From: Virgibacillus indicus
Lineage (GTDB): Bacteria; Bacillota; Bacilli; Bacillales; Amphibacillaceae
Direction: 5' to 3'
Assembly: GCF_002266285.1 (NCBI RefSeq)
Contig: NZ_NPMS01000001.1
Location: 372,001 to 436,000, forward strand
Length of the DNA stretch: 64,000 bases
A model generated the notes under the pieces. That model made no database searches, was not told the DNA's origin, and saw only the letters and a program-made list of their open reading frames with translations. The first letter of the stretch is position 1. Each line of letters begins with the position of its first letter. Shown here piece after piece: positions 29,379 to 38,436 of this stretch. Position numbers and translations under genes: made by a program.

Positions 29379-31463
29379 ATGGCTAAAGATGTCCTTTTTG
29401 AAATTGGTTTAGAAGAATTACCTGCACGATTTATAGATAGTGCCCAGAGTCAATTAGCTGAGCATACGCAAATATGGCTGAAGGATTTGCGACTCTCGTA
29501 TAATAAAATCACTGCTTTTTCTACACCCAGACGGCTGGCAGTATTAATCACAGGATTAGCTGAAAAACAAGAGACAGTCGAGGAAGAAGCCAAAGGACCT
29601 TCAGAAAAAATAGCTAATGACTCTGAAGGAAACTGGTCCAAAGCCGCTATTGGTTTTACAAGAGGCCAAGGAAAAACAGTTGATGATATTTATACAAAAG
29701 AGGTAAAAGGCACTTCCTATATCTTCGTTAAAAAGCATTTAGAAGGAAAACCTGCAGCCGAGTTGTTACCTGGATTTCATGAAATAGTTGAATCCATCCA
29801 ATTTGGCAAAAATATGCGCTGGGCTGAGCAAAAATTACGGTATGCTCGTCCAATCAGATGGCTTGTCGGTTTATACGGAAATGAAATTATTCCATTTAAA
29901 ATTGCAGGGGTGAAATCAGGTAACCTTACCTTCGGCCATCGCTTTCTAGGTGATGAAATTACGTTGGACGACCCTGTGAAATACCAGGAGGCTTTACGGG
30001 AAAATTTCGTTATTGCAGATCCAAAAGAGCGGGAAAAACTGATTCTTGAGGGGATTAGACAGCTTGAAAAGCAAGAAAACTGTAAAGTTCCGATTGATCA
30101 GGAACTTCTGGATGAAGTAAGAAATTTAGTCGAATTTCCAACGGTTTTTGAAGGGACATTTGAAGAGCATTTTCTAAAACTGCCACAGGAAGTATTGATT
30201 ACTTCTATGAAGGAGCACCAACGCTACTTTCCGGTAAAATCTGTGAAAGGTGATCTATTGCCACGTTTTGTTGGTGTAAAAAATGGGGATTCCCATGCAA
30301 TAGAAAAAGTAATAAAAGGAAATGAAAAAGTGATCCACGCAAGACTTTCAGATGCTGTTTTTTTCTATGAAGAGGATCAAAAGAAAAGTCTTAATCATTA
30401 TTTGGAAAAATTGGACCGGGTTATATTTCAGGAAAAGCTAGGAACCGTAAGTGATAAGGTAACACGTGTTGTCCACCTGACTCGCCAGCTGACAGAACTG
30501 CTTGAGCTGGATAAAGATACTGCTGTTATTGCAGAAAGAACTGCAGAAATCAGTAAATTTGACCTTATGACTAATATGGTTAATGAATTTACAGAGCTTC
30601 AGGGGGTTATCGGTGAAAAGTACGCTTTAAACTTCGGTGAAGATAAAGCTGTTGCAATAGCTGTTCGCGAACATTATTTACCTAAACAGGCAAATGGGGA
30701 ATTACCACAAACTTCAGCTGGAGCCATCGTAAGCATTGCAGACAAACTAGATACCATTGCTGGATGTATAACAGCTGGTTTAATTCCGACAGGTTCACAG
30801 GATCCATATGGATTACGCCGTCAAACTTCCGGTATTTTACGGATAATGGCAGACAGACAATGGCGTATTTCGATTGAAGCCCTTTTAAAATTGACACATA
30901 GCTTATATCCTTCACTTGAGGCAGAAAAGCAAAGTGATGGACAAACAGGAAAGGAACTTCAGGAATTCTTCACTGTCCGTGCCTCTTATTTGCTTAAAGA
31001 AATGGGTATCGAACAAGATGTGATTCAAGCAGTCCTATCCAGGGAAATAGGAATAATCAACTATTCTTTTGACAAGGCAAAAGTGTTATCGGAAAAACGT
31101 AATGATGAACAGTTCAAGTATATTCAAGAGGCTTTGGTCCGGGTACTGAACCTTGCAAATAAAACAGATCTATTTGAGGTTGAACCCGCATATTTTGAAA
31201 CAGCATCGGAAAAGAATTTGTATGATAAGTTTCATTCTGTTTCTGTTGATTTTAAAGCAGCTGATGAGGATAAAGATGCGGAACTTGCACTATCAAAATT
31301 AGGGGAATTGGCAGAGTATATCCACGAATTCTTTGATAATAACATGGTAATGGCAGAGGATAAACGGCTCAGGAATAATCGGCTTTCCCTGGTAAACAAT
31401 ATTGCCCGGTTAATATCCGATTATGCCGATTTATCAACAATAGAATGGAAACAGCATTTTTAA
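29379..31463 (+). CDS. glyS: Glycyl-tRNA synthetase beta subunit
   Basis: 694 residues beginning FEIGLEELPARFI, the typical beta subunit start. It has a B3/B4-like region, an HD domain around VREHYLPKQANGELP, GLIPTGSQDPYGLRRQTSGI, and a C-terminal anticodon-binding (DALR-like) domain. AAAGGAGG at the end of glyQ serves as SD. The two subunits are made together under T-box control. Confidence 0.98.
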   Translation: MAKDVLFEIGLEELPARFIDSAQSQLAEHTQIWLKDLRLSYNKITAFSTPRRLAVLITGLAEKQETVEEEAKGPSEKIANDSEGNWSKAAIGFTRGQGKTVDDIYTKEVKGTSYIFVKKHLEGKPAAELLPGFHEIVESIQFGKNMRWAEQKLRYARPIRWLVGLYGNEIIPFKIAGVKSGNLTFGHRFLGDEITLDDPVKYQEALRENFVIADPKEREKLILEGIRQLEKQENCKVPIDQELLDEVRNLVEFPTVFEGTFEEHFLKLPQEVLITSMKEHQRYFPVKSVKGDLLPRFVGVKNGDSHAIEKVIKGNEKVIHARLSDAVFFYEEDQKKSLNHYLEKLDRVIFQEKLGTVSDKVTRVVHLTRQLTELLELDKDTAVIAERTAEISKFDLMTNMVNEFTELQGVIGEKYALNFGEDKAVAIAVREHYLPKQANGELPQTSAGAIVSIADKLDTIAGCITAGLIPTGSQDPYGLRRQTSGILRIMADRQWRISIEALLKLTHSLYPSLEAEKQSDGQTGKELQEFFTVRASYLLKEMGIEQDVIQAVLSREIGIINYSFDKAKVLSEKRNDEQFKYIQEALVRVLNLANKTDLFEVEPAYFETASEKNLYDKFHSVSVDFKAADEDKDAELALSKLGELAEYIHEFFDNNMVMAEDKRLRNNRLSLVNNIARLISDYADLSTIEWKQHF

Positions 31464-31514
31464 TTCTATTCATTAAAAAGTATAACAAATATTCTCTTTT
31501 CGCTAATTTTAGTA

Positions 31515-31543
31515 TATAATATTGATTATTAGTATGTCATATT
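31515..31543 (+). promoter_or_regulatory. ccpN promoter -10 and probable CcpN operator
   Basis: A TATAAT at 31515-31520 is followed by TATGTCATATT at 31533-31543, which fits the CcpN operator consensus TRTGHYATAYW as I recall it. The site would lie just downstream of the transcription start, a repressing position. The -35 is weak. Confidence 0.6.
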
Positions 31544-31564
31544 TGTTCGTTGGGTGGTGAAAAG

Positions 31565-32194
31565 ATGGAATTATCTAATAGGCAAGAACAAATTATTGAA
31601 ATCGTTAAAGGGAATGGTCCAATTACTGGTGAGAACATTGCGGACAAGCTAAATCTGACAAGAGCAACTTTAAGACCGGATCTGGCAATTTTGACAATGG
31701 CCGGTTTTCTGGATGCCAGACCGCGTGTAGGATACTTTTTCACAGGCAAGACTGGTTCTGAATTATTAACTGAGAAAATAAAGAAATATAAAGTTCATGA
31801 ATTTCAGCATATCCCAATTGTGGTAAAAGAAAATGCATCAGTATATGATGCAATATCCACAATGTTTTTAGAAGATGTGGGAACATTATTTGTAGTTGAT
31901 GAAAATTCTTGTTTAACAGGAGTTCTTTCCCGTAAAGATCTATTGAGGACAGCAATTGGAAAACAGGATTTAAACACGATTCCTGTACATATCATTATGA
32001 CTAGGATGCCTAATATAACGGTATGCAGGAAAGATGATTTATTATATGAAGTCGCAAAAAAATTAATCGATAAGCAAATTGATGGTCTGCCTGTTGTAAA
32101 GGAAACGGATCGGGGCCATGAGGTAATCGGACGCGTTACGAAAACGACAATTACAAAAGTGTTCGTTGAATTAATAACAGATGATCAGCTGTAA
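31565..32194 (+). CDS. ccpN: CcpN, repressor of gluconeogenic genes
   Basis: 209 residues. An N-terminal winged helix (ELSNRQEQIIEIVKGNGPIT, then NLTRATLRPDLAILTMAGFL) is followed by two CBS domains. CcpN represses gapB and pckA on glycolytic carbon sources. ATG 31565 follows GGGTGGTGA; TTG 31550 in frame is less likely. It is followed by the PDRP gene in an operon, the standard Bacillus pair. Confidence 0.94.
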   Translation: MELSNRQEQIIEIVKGNGPITGENIADKLNLTRATLRPDLAILTMAGFLDARPRVGYFFTGKTGSELLTEKIKKYKVHEFQHIPIVVKENASVYDAISTMFLEDVGTLFVVDENSCLTGVLSRKDLLRTAIGKQDLNTIPVHIIMTRMPNITVCRKDDLLYEVAKKLIDKQIDGLPVVKETDRGHEVIGRVTKTTITKVFVELITDDQL

Positions 32195-32225
32195 ATAGGA
32201 AACCAAATGTGGAAGGAGCTTAAAT

Positions 32226-33029
32226 ATGGGGGCTAAACCGATTGTATATGTTTTGTCTGATTCTGTTGGAGAAACTGCCGAGTTAGTGATTAAAGCTGGG
32301 TTAAGCCAGTTCAATAATGGTGAATTTCAAATCCACCGTATTCCTTATGTAGAAGATAAAGGAACAATTAATGAATCAATACAGCTGGCAAAAGAAAAAA
32401 ATGGAATTATTGGCTTTACGCTAGTTGATCCGGTTCTGCGAAACTATGTAAATGAAAAGGCGAAGGAAATGAATATTGAAGCAATTGATATTATGGGACC
32501 AATGCTCACAGCAATGGAACGTGTATTTGACTCTCCTCCACGACTTGAAGCCGGACTTGTTCATAAGCTGGATGAAGATTATTTTAAAAGGGTCGAAGCA
32601 ATTGAGTTTGCAGTCAAATATGATGATGGTCGTGATTCCAGAGGGATAGCCCGTGCAGATATAATTTTAATAGGCGTATCCCGTACTTCGAAGACTCCTT
32701 TATCACAGTATTTGGCTCATAAACGGCTAAAGGTTGCAAACGTGCCTATTGTACCGGAAGTGGATCCACCAGAGGAATTATTTGAAGTTGATCCATCAAA
32801 GTGTATTGGTCTGAAAATCAGTCCAGAAAAATTAAATGAAATCAGACGAGAAAGATTGAAAGCTTTAGGGCTGGGGGATCAAGCAACATATGCCAATCTG
32901 GAGCGGATTCATCAAGAGCTTGAATACTTTGATAAAACAGTCAATAAAATTGGCTGTGAGGTAATTGATGTTTCTAATAAAGCGGTAGAAGAAACAGCAA
33001 ATGTTATCCTGCAAACAATTCGTAAATAA
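32226..33029 (+). CDS. yqfL: Pyruvate, phosphate dikinase regulatory protein (PDRP, DUF299)
   Basis: A bifunctional kinase/phosphorylase that switches PPDK off and on. 267 residues with the P-loop-like [16 protein letters not shown] near residue 150 and [17 protein letters not shown] N-terminus (here [14 protein letters not shown]). GGAAGGAGC precedes the ATG. Its partner PPDK is not in the window. Pairing with ccpN places PEP/pyruvate interconversion under shared control. Confidence 0.94.
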   Translation: MGAKPIVYVLSDSVGETAELVIKAGLSQFNNGEFQIHRIPYVEDKGTINESIQLAKEKNGIIGFTLVDPVLRNYVNEKAKEMNIEAIDIMGPMLTAMERVFDSPPRLEAGLVHKLDEDYFKRVEAIEFAVKYDDGRDSRGIARADIILIGVSRTSKTPLSQYLAHKRLKVANVPIVPEVDPPEELFEVDPSKCIGLKISPEKLNEIRRERLKALGLGDQATYANLERIHQELEYFDKTVNKIGCEVIDVSNKAVEETANVILQTIRK

Positions 33030-33046
33030 TAAACGAGTAAAAAACC

Positions 33047-33083
33047 AAAAACATTCTGTGACCTACTTTGCAGAATGTTTTTT
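33047..33083 (+). terminator. Terminator after ccpN-PDRP operon
   Basis: AAACATTCTG pairs with CAGAATGTTT around a 12-nt loop and is followed by a T-run. Confidence 0.85.
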
Positions 33084-33237
33084 CAAGGTTTTAGAAAAAA
33101 TATCAATTTAAGAGCTATATTAATAGCATTTTTGTTAAAACTGTATTATAATCAATTTTTGTGTAAAGATATAAGTAACAAACAATCGTTCTATTCTTGA
33201 ATATGTATTCAGAAAAGTAAAACATTCAATAAAAGGA

Positions 33238-33266
33238 AGGATTTCAGTAGTTTCGTGTAGAATTGA
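33238..33266 (+). promoter_or_regulatory. SigH-type promoter upstream of dnaG-rpoD
   Basis: AGGATTT (33238-33244), 12 bases, then GTAGAATTG, fits the SigH pattern RWAGGAWWW N11-12 RNNGAATWW. It closely resembles the spoVG promoter as I recall it. The B. subtilis sigA operon is known to have a SigH promoter used at entry into sporulation. Confidence 0.72.
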
Positions 33267-33440
33267 TTAAATAACTCCTTTAAAATTCTTTTTTTGCCAG
33301 TGCTGTTGTGTTTTTGGGTTTATCCTATAACTTAGCAAGGTAAAATAAGACTGTAAACAAGTGAGAATCAGAAATAAGAAAGTTCCTTCGAAGATATATA
33401 ATGACAAAGAAGGAAATTTTTTTCGGATTTCGAGAAAAAC

Positions 33441-33469
33441 TTGTCGAAAAATGAAGGATTTTTTAAAAT
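33441..33469 (+). promoter_or_regulatory. SigA-type promoter of dnaG-rpoD
   Basis: TTGTCG, 17-bp spacer, TAAAAT, about 33 bp before the dnaG start. This is the likely vegetative promoter. Confidence 0.6.
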
Positions 33470-33502
33470 CAGAAAGAATAATATTATAGTATGGTGGTTT
33501 AG

Positions 33503-35317
33503 ATGGCCAATCAAATACCTGAAGAAACAATCGAAGAAGTTCGAAAAGCCAATGACATTGTTGATGTTATTGGGGAGTACGTACAGTTAAAGAAGCAAGG
33601 AAGAAATTTCTTTGGTCTTTGTCCATTCCATGGTGAGAAAACGCCATCCTTTTCAGTTACACAGGAAAAGCAGATCTTTCATTGCTTTGGCTGTGGAAAA
33701 GGCGGAAATGTTGTAACATTCATGATGGAAATGGAGAGTTTTTCTTTCTATGAGGCTTTAAAATTTCTGTCTAATCGAAGTGGTATTGATTTACCTGATT
33801 CTGGCATTAAGCGGGAAACATCGCTGTCACAGGAAAATCAAAGTATTTTAGAGGCTTATGAATGGCTGACAAAACTTTATCATCATTTATTGAGGTTTAC
33901 AAAAGATGGAAAGGAAGGATACAGCTATTTTAAAGATAGAGGTGTTGATGATGATTCCATTGATGAATTTCAACTTGGCTTCGCACCGAATGTAAAAGAT
34001 TTTACAGCAGAATTTTTGAGTAAAAAGGGGTTTCACCAGCAATTGCTTGTTAAAGCGGGTTTAATATCAGTAAAAGATGACAATAGTGTAACAGACCGCT
34101 TTAGAGGAAGAGTAATATTTCCAATACGAAATCATCTTGGTAAAACTGTGGCATTTGGTGCCCGTTCAATTACAGATCAGGGTCCGAAATATTTAAACAG
34201 CTCAGAAAGTGAATTATTTCAAAAGAGCAAGCTTCTCTATAACTTTGATTTGGCGAAAAGGCATATTCGTAAAGAAAGTGAAGCAGTTTTATTTGAAGGA
34301 TATATGGATGTAATATCTGCATATCAGGCAGGTATTAAGAATGTTATTGCAACAATGGGTACTGCATTGACAGAATCCCAGGCTAAATTGCTCAAGCGTT
34401 ATGTTGATACGGTAATTATCTGTTATGACGGTGATCAGGCTGGACTTGAAGCGACCTATAAAGCTGCAAATTTATTGCAAAAATCTGGATGTATTGTTAA
34501 AGTGGCAAACTTAAAAGGAAATTTGGATCCTGATAGTTATATTAAAGAATATGGTTCCGATGATTTTAAAGATAAGGTAATAAAAGCCAGTGACACATAC
34601 ACCAGTTTCTATATGCGGTATCTAAAAAAAGATTATAACTTAAGTCTTGAAAGTGACCGTATAGAATATATCGAGAAAGTTCTTAAGCAGCTCGCTATGA
34701 TTGATAGTTCCGTGGAACGGGAATATTATTTGAAAGATGTAAGCAATGAGTACAATATTTCGATAACCACATTGATGGATGAAGTTAAAACAATCAGACA
34801 AAAGATAGGATATCACGAGGATAAGAGAGATAAGAACAGATATACTAATAAGGCAGTGAATTTTAGCCGAAATAAAAAACTGCTTCCAGCATTCCAGAAT
34901 GCTGAGAGACAGCTTCTATCTCATATGCTGCAGGACGATTATATCACTGCCAAAGTGCAGCAGGAAATTGGGGCAGGCTTTAATCTGAATGAACATAAGA
35001 TAATAGCAACCCATCTGTATGCATATTATGAAGAGGGGCATCCTGCAGATGTCAGCCAGTTTATTGAAAAGCTGACAGATGAAAGTATGAAACAATTAGT
35101 CAGTGAAATCGCTATGAACCCTGTTATAAGTGATATAAGTGATAAAGAAATCAATGATTATATCAGAATTATTCGCGCTGAAACCGGTGATAAGAATAAT
35201 ATTAAAACACTTAAAGAACAGCGGAAAATAGCTGAACAAGAGAATGATCCAATAAAAGCTGCGCAAATAGCAATGCAGATTATTGAAATACAGAAACAGT
35301 TGAAGAATTCAAATTGA
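33503..35317 (+). CDS. dnaG: DNA primase
   Basis: 604 residues. The N-terminal zinc ribbon has CPFH (about 41-44) and CFGC, followed by the catalytic core with Toprim motifs LFEGYMDVI and DGDQAG, and a C-terminal helicase-binding domain. DnaG makes RNA primers at the replication fork with DnaC/DnaB helicase. GGTGG lies upstream of ATG 33503. It is first in the dnaG-rpoD operon. Confidence 0.98.
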   Translation: MANQIPEETIEEVRKANDIVDVIGEYVQLKKQGRNFFGLCPFHGEKTPSFSVTQEKQIFHCFGCGKGGNVVTFMMEMESFSFYEALKFLSNRSGIDLPDSGIKRETSLSQENQSILEAYEWLTKLYHHLLRFTKDGKEGYSYFKDRGVDDDSIDEFQLGFAPNVKDFTAEFLSKKGFHQQLLVKAGLISVKDDNSVTDRFRGRVIFPIRNHLGKTVAFGARSITDQGPKYLNSSESELFQKSKLLYNFDLAKRHIRKESEAVLFEGYMDVISAYQAGIKNVIATMGTALTESQAKLLKRYVDTVIICYDGDQAGLEATYKAANLLQKSGCIVKVANLKGNLDPDSYIKEYGSDDFKDKVIKASDTYTSFYMRYLKKDYNLSLESDRIEYIEKVLKQLAMIDSSVEREYYLKDVSNEYNISITTLMDEVKTIRQKIGYHEDKRDKNRYTNKAVNFSRNKKLLPAFQNAERQLLSHMLQDDYITAKVQQEIGAGFNLNEHKIIATHLYAYYEEGHPADVSQFIEKLTDESMKQLVSEIAMNPVISDISDKEINDYIRIIRAETGDKNNIKTLKEQRKIAEQENDPIKAAQIAMQIIEIQKQLKNSN

Positions 35318-35348
35318 GTAATTAAACAGTCTGGAAGGAGGGGGACTC

Positions 35349-36470
35349 ATGGCAGAAAAAAAGCCTTCGCAAACAAAAGAGAATGAAACAGAGCTAACAC
35401 TTGAGCAAGCCAAGGAACAATTGGTGGAAATGGGAAAAAAACGTGGTGTACTCGCTTATGAAGAGATAGCGGACCGGCTTTCCAGTTTCGTCATTGAATC
35501 AGATCAAATGGACGAGTTTTATGAGTACCTGGGAGAACAAGGTGTGGAAGTAATCGGTGAGTCTGAGGATGATCCAAATATGCAGCAAATTGCCAAGGAG
35601 GAGGAATTCAATGTACATGATTTAAGTGTACCACTTGGCATTAAAATAAATGACCCGGTTCGAATGTATTTAAAAGAAATCGGTCGTGTAGATTTACTCT
35701 CTGCAGCCGAAGAAATCGAGCTTGCTACCCGTATTGAAAAAGGTGATGAGATGGCAAAACGCCGTTTGGCCGAAGCAAACCTGCGTCTTGTTGTCAGTAT
35801 TGCAAAACGCTATGTTGGCCGTGGCATGCTGTTTCTTGATCTTATCCAGGAAGGGAATATGGGTTTAATCAAAGCAGTAGAAAAGTTTGATTACCGTAAA
35901 GGATTTAAATTCAGTACCTATGCCACGTGGTGGATTCGTCAGGCAATTACTCGTGCAATTGCTGACCAGGCAAGAACAATTCGTATACCGGTGCATATGG
36001 TAGAAACCATTAATAAGTTAATCCGAGTCCAGCGTCAATTGCTTCAGGATTTTGGCAGAGAACCAACACCAGAAGAAATTGGTGAAGAGATGGAATTATC
36101 ACCAGATAAAGTACGGGATATTCTTAAAATTGCACAGGAACCTGTTTCACTGGAAACACCAATCGGTGAAGAAGATGATTCCCATTTAGGTGATTTTATT
36201 GAGGATCAGGAGGCAGTATCACCATCAGACCATGCAGCCTATGAACTTCTTAAAGAACAGTTGGAAGATGTGCTCGACACACTTACTGACAGAGAAGAAA
36301 ACGTACTTCGTTTGCGTTTCGGACTTGATGACGGCCGTACCAGAACCCTGGAAGAAGTAGGAAAAGTATTTGGTGTAACCAGGGAAAGAATTCGGCAGAT
36401 AGAAGCAAAAGCCCTGAGAAAGCTAAGACACCCGAGCCGCAGTAAAAGGCTAAAAGACTTTTTGGATTAA
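35349..36470 (+). CDS. rpoD: Housekeeping RNA polymerase sigma factor SigA (RpoD)
   Basis: 373 residues, the normal length for a Firmicute SigA. Region 1.1 is acidic; region 1.2 has [17 protein letters not shown]; regions 2.3-2.4 have [17 protein letters not shown]; region 4.2 ends with [29 protein letters not shown] precedes the ATG. It is cotranscribed with dnaG, linking replication and transcription machinery. Confidence 0.99.
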   Translation: MAEKKPSQTKENETELTLEQAKEQLVEMGKKRGVLAYEEIADRLSSFVIESDQMDEFYEYLGEQGVEVIGESEDDPNMQQIAKEEEFNVHDLSVPLGIKINDPVRMYLKEIGRVDLLSAAEEIELATRIEKGDEMAKRRLAEANLRLVVSIAKRYVGRGMLFLDLIQEGNMGLIKAVEKFDYRKGFKFSTYATWWIRQAITRAIADQARTIRIPVHMVETINKLIRVQRQLLQDFGREPTPEEIGEEMELSPDKVRDILKIAQEPVSLETPIGEEDDSHLGDFIEDQEAVSPSDHAAYELLKEQLEDVLDTLTDREENVLRLRFGLDDGRTRTLEEVGKVFGVTRERIRQIEAKALRKLRHPSRSKRLKDFLD

Positions 36471-36588
36471 TCTGTATTAGTCATTGTAAGCACCTGATGT
36501 GAGCAATGACTTTTCCAGTTTCTTTTTTTCGCTAAACCAAAATCTAATAGTTAATGGTAACTTGCCATTTGCGGGTGGAGTGAATTGT

Positions 36589-37122
36589 ATGGCAGATAAC
36601 CGGATTGCAACAATTATAAAGGAAATAAACTATTGGAAAGAGCATAATCTTCTTCCTGATGTCTATTGTGATTTTCTCCTTGCATTATATACAAAAGGGG
36701 AAGAAGAAACTTCTCCCATTACTCGGACAAAAGAAGAAAAAATAACATTAATTATTAAAACTATCCTTTTATTGCTTTTGTTACCGTTTTCATTTCTTGT
36801 TTTATATTTTACTCAATTTCGCCCGTTATTGCAAATCAGTATTATATTTCTTTTTCTGACATATTCTTTTTGGCTGTACGTAAATTTCAAAAATAAAAAG
36901 CACAGTTTATTTCATCTGACATTAGGTGTAACGTTAGCTGTCATTCTATTGGCTTCTGTTTATTTCACAGCAGCATATACCGATAAACAAATTATCATTT
37001 ATCTTATTTTAATGACAAACTTTCTCTTTTGGTTTTTAATGGGGAAGATTAAAAAGGTTAAATATCTCACAGTAGCTGCTATATTAGGTATTGTATTTGC
37101 CATTTTTTATATTATTTTATAA
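36589..37122 (+). CDS. Uncharacterised integral membrane protein
   Basis: 177 residues. A soluble N-terminal segment (RIATIIKEINYWKEHNLLPD and YCDFLLALYT) is followed by about five transmembrane helices from residue 55 to the end. I do not recognise a named family; the N-terminal motif looks like a short conserved element of Bacillus membrane proteins. ATG 36589 follows GGTGGAGTG at 7 nt; in-frame upstream starts (from 36499) lack an SD. It lies between rpoD and cccA with no operon partner. Confidence 0.8.
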   Translation: MADNRIATIIKEINYWKEHNLLPDVYCDFLLALYTKGEEETSPITRTKEEKITLIIKTILLLLLLPFSFLVLYFTQFRPLLQISIIFLFLTYSFWLYVNFKNKKHSLFHLTLGVTLAVILLASVYFTAAYTDKQIIIYLILMTNFLFWFLMGKIKKVKYLTVAAILGIVFAIFYIIL

Positions 37123-37224
37123 AAATTCACATCGAAATACTTTAAACTATTTTGTTTTTCGAGTAAAATGAATATAGCCTTTTATAGGTTTATAATATGG
37201 GGATTACATAAGGAGGAAACATAA

Positions 37225-37602
37225 GTGAAAAATAATGCAGCTGTCCCATATGCAATTATTGCTGTTTTAGGGATACTTACAGTAATCGTAATATCATTTA
37301 TTGGCATTAATCAACGTGAAGACATTCAACAAGCTGAAGAAGGTGGCGGAGAACAAACTGAAGAGACGCAGGAAGGTGAAACTTCAGATGATCCAGAAGC
37401 AATATTTTCTTCCAATTGTGCGAGCTGTCACGGTGCTGATTTGAGTGGAGGTGCTGGTCCAGACCTGACTCAAGTAGGCAGCAGTCTGTCTCAAGAAGAA
37501 ATTCAGGATATCATTATTAACGGACAAGGCTCTATGCCTGCTGGAATGGCAACTGATGCTGAAGCAGAAGTACTGGCAAGCTGGTTGTCTGAAAAACAGT
37601 AA
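37225..37602 (+). CDS. cccA: Membrane-anchored cytochrome c-550
   Basis: 125 residues. One N-terminal TM segment (about 8-28) anchors the protein outside the membrane; an acidic Glu/Gly linker leads to a c-type heme domain with C65-A-S-C-H69 and a distal Met in GSMPAGM. It carries electrons in aerobic respiration. GTG 37225 follows AAGGAGGAAAC. A strong terminator follows. Confidence 0.93.
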   Translation: MKNNAAVPYAIIAVLGILTVIVISFIGINQREDIQQAEEGGGEQTEETQEGETSDDPEAIFSSNCASCHGADLSGGAGPDLTQVGSSLSQEEIQDIIINGQGSMPAGMATDAEAEVLASWLSEKQ

Positions 37603-37627
37603 CGTATAATGAAATACAATAAAAAGT

Positions 37628-37665
37628 GAAGCTTTCTGCTATAAACAGAAAGCTTTTCTTTTTCT
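37628..37665 (+). terminator. Terminator after cccA
   Basis: AAGCTTTCTG pairs perfectly with CAGAAAGCTT across a 7-nt loop, followed by TTCTTTTTC. Confidence 0.9.
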
Positions 37666-37710
37666 TTAATTGGAACTAACTGTTGACCACAAAAGAAAGT
37701 AGCGATATAA

Positions 37711-38436
37711 ATGAAAGATTCGATAAAGTTATCAAAAAGATTAATGAAAACAGCCTCCTACCTTCCGAAAGGTGCAGTGTTTGCTGATATTGGTTCAGAC
37801 CATGCCTATTTGCCATGCTATATTTGTCTTAGGGATAATACGGCAAAAGCCATAGCCGGAGAAATCAATGAAGGGCCATATTACAGTGCAGTTGAAACAG
37901 TTACACAGTGCGAATTAACAGACGAAATAGAAGTAAGGTTGGGAGACGGACTGCAAATATTAAATGAAGGAGAGGTCCAGCAGGTTATTATTGCCGGAAT
38001 GGGCGGTTCTCTGATAAAAACAATTTTAGAAGAGGGAATTGAAAAACTCACACGGGTTGAAAGGATTATTGCTCAGCCTAATATCGATGCACGAAATGTC
38101 CGTAAGTGGTTCAACCAACAGGATTTTATAATAACAAATGAAGCAATTTTAGAAGAAAATGGCCATATTTATGAAATTATTGCAGCCGATAAAAATGCTC
38201 CTGATGATCCATATAAAAAAGATGAAATAGATAAGCAATTATTATTTGGGCCATTGCTTTTAAAAGACAAATCAGAAGTATTTTATAAAAAATGGAAACA
38301 TGAATATATAAAATTACAACGTGTAATTAATCAAATGAAATGTGCAAAGATTAGAGATGAAGTAAAAATAATTCAGTTTGAAAGAGAATTAAGCTGGATT
38401 GAGGAGGTTATAAATGATGAAGGGAACCCTGACTAA
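37711..38436 (+). CDS. trmK: tRNA (adenine-22-N1)-methyltransferase TrmK
   Basis: 241 residues with the Rossmann SAM motif FADIGSDHAYLP near 24-35, VIIAGMGGSLI near 90-100 and a C-terminal coiled coil. TrmK methylates A22 in the D-loop of tRNAs. The SD is weak. Its last 23 bases overlap the next gene, so translation is coupled. Confidence 0.95.
   Translation: MKDSIKLSKRLMKTASYLPKGAVFADIGSDHAYLPCYICLRDNTAKAIAGEINEGPYYSAVETVTQCELTDEIEVRLGDGLQILNEGEVQQVIIAGMGGSLIKTILEEGIEKLTRVERIIAQPNIDARNVRKWFNQQDFIITNEAILEENGHIYEIIAADKNAPDDPYKKDEIDKQLLFGPLLLKDKSEVFYKKWKHEYIKLQRVINQMKCAKIRDEVKIIQFERELSWIEEVINDEGNPD

Larger units (their letters stand above)
33030..33502 (+). other. 473-bp intergenic leader between PDRP gene and dnaG
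   Basis: This gap holds the PDRP terminator (33047-33083), a small GCTAT/ATAGC hairpin with a T-run (about 33113-33133), a SigH-type promoter (33238-33266), a TTCCTTC/GAAGGAA hairpin followed by a T-run (33383-33424) and a SigA promoter (33441-33469). I see no convincing small gene. The second hairpin could attenuate transcripts from the SigH promoter. Confidence 0.6.
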
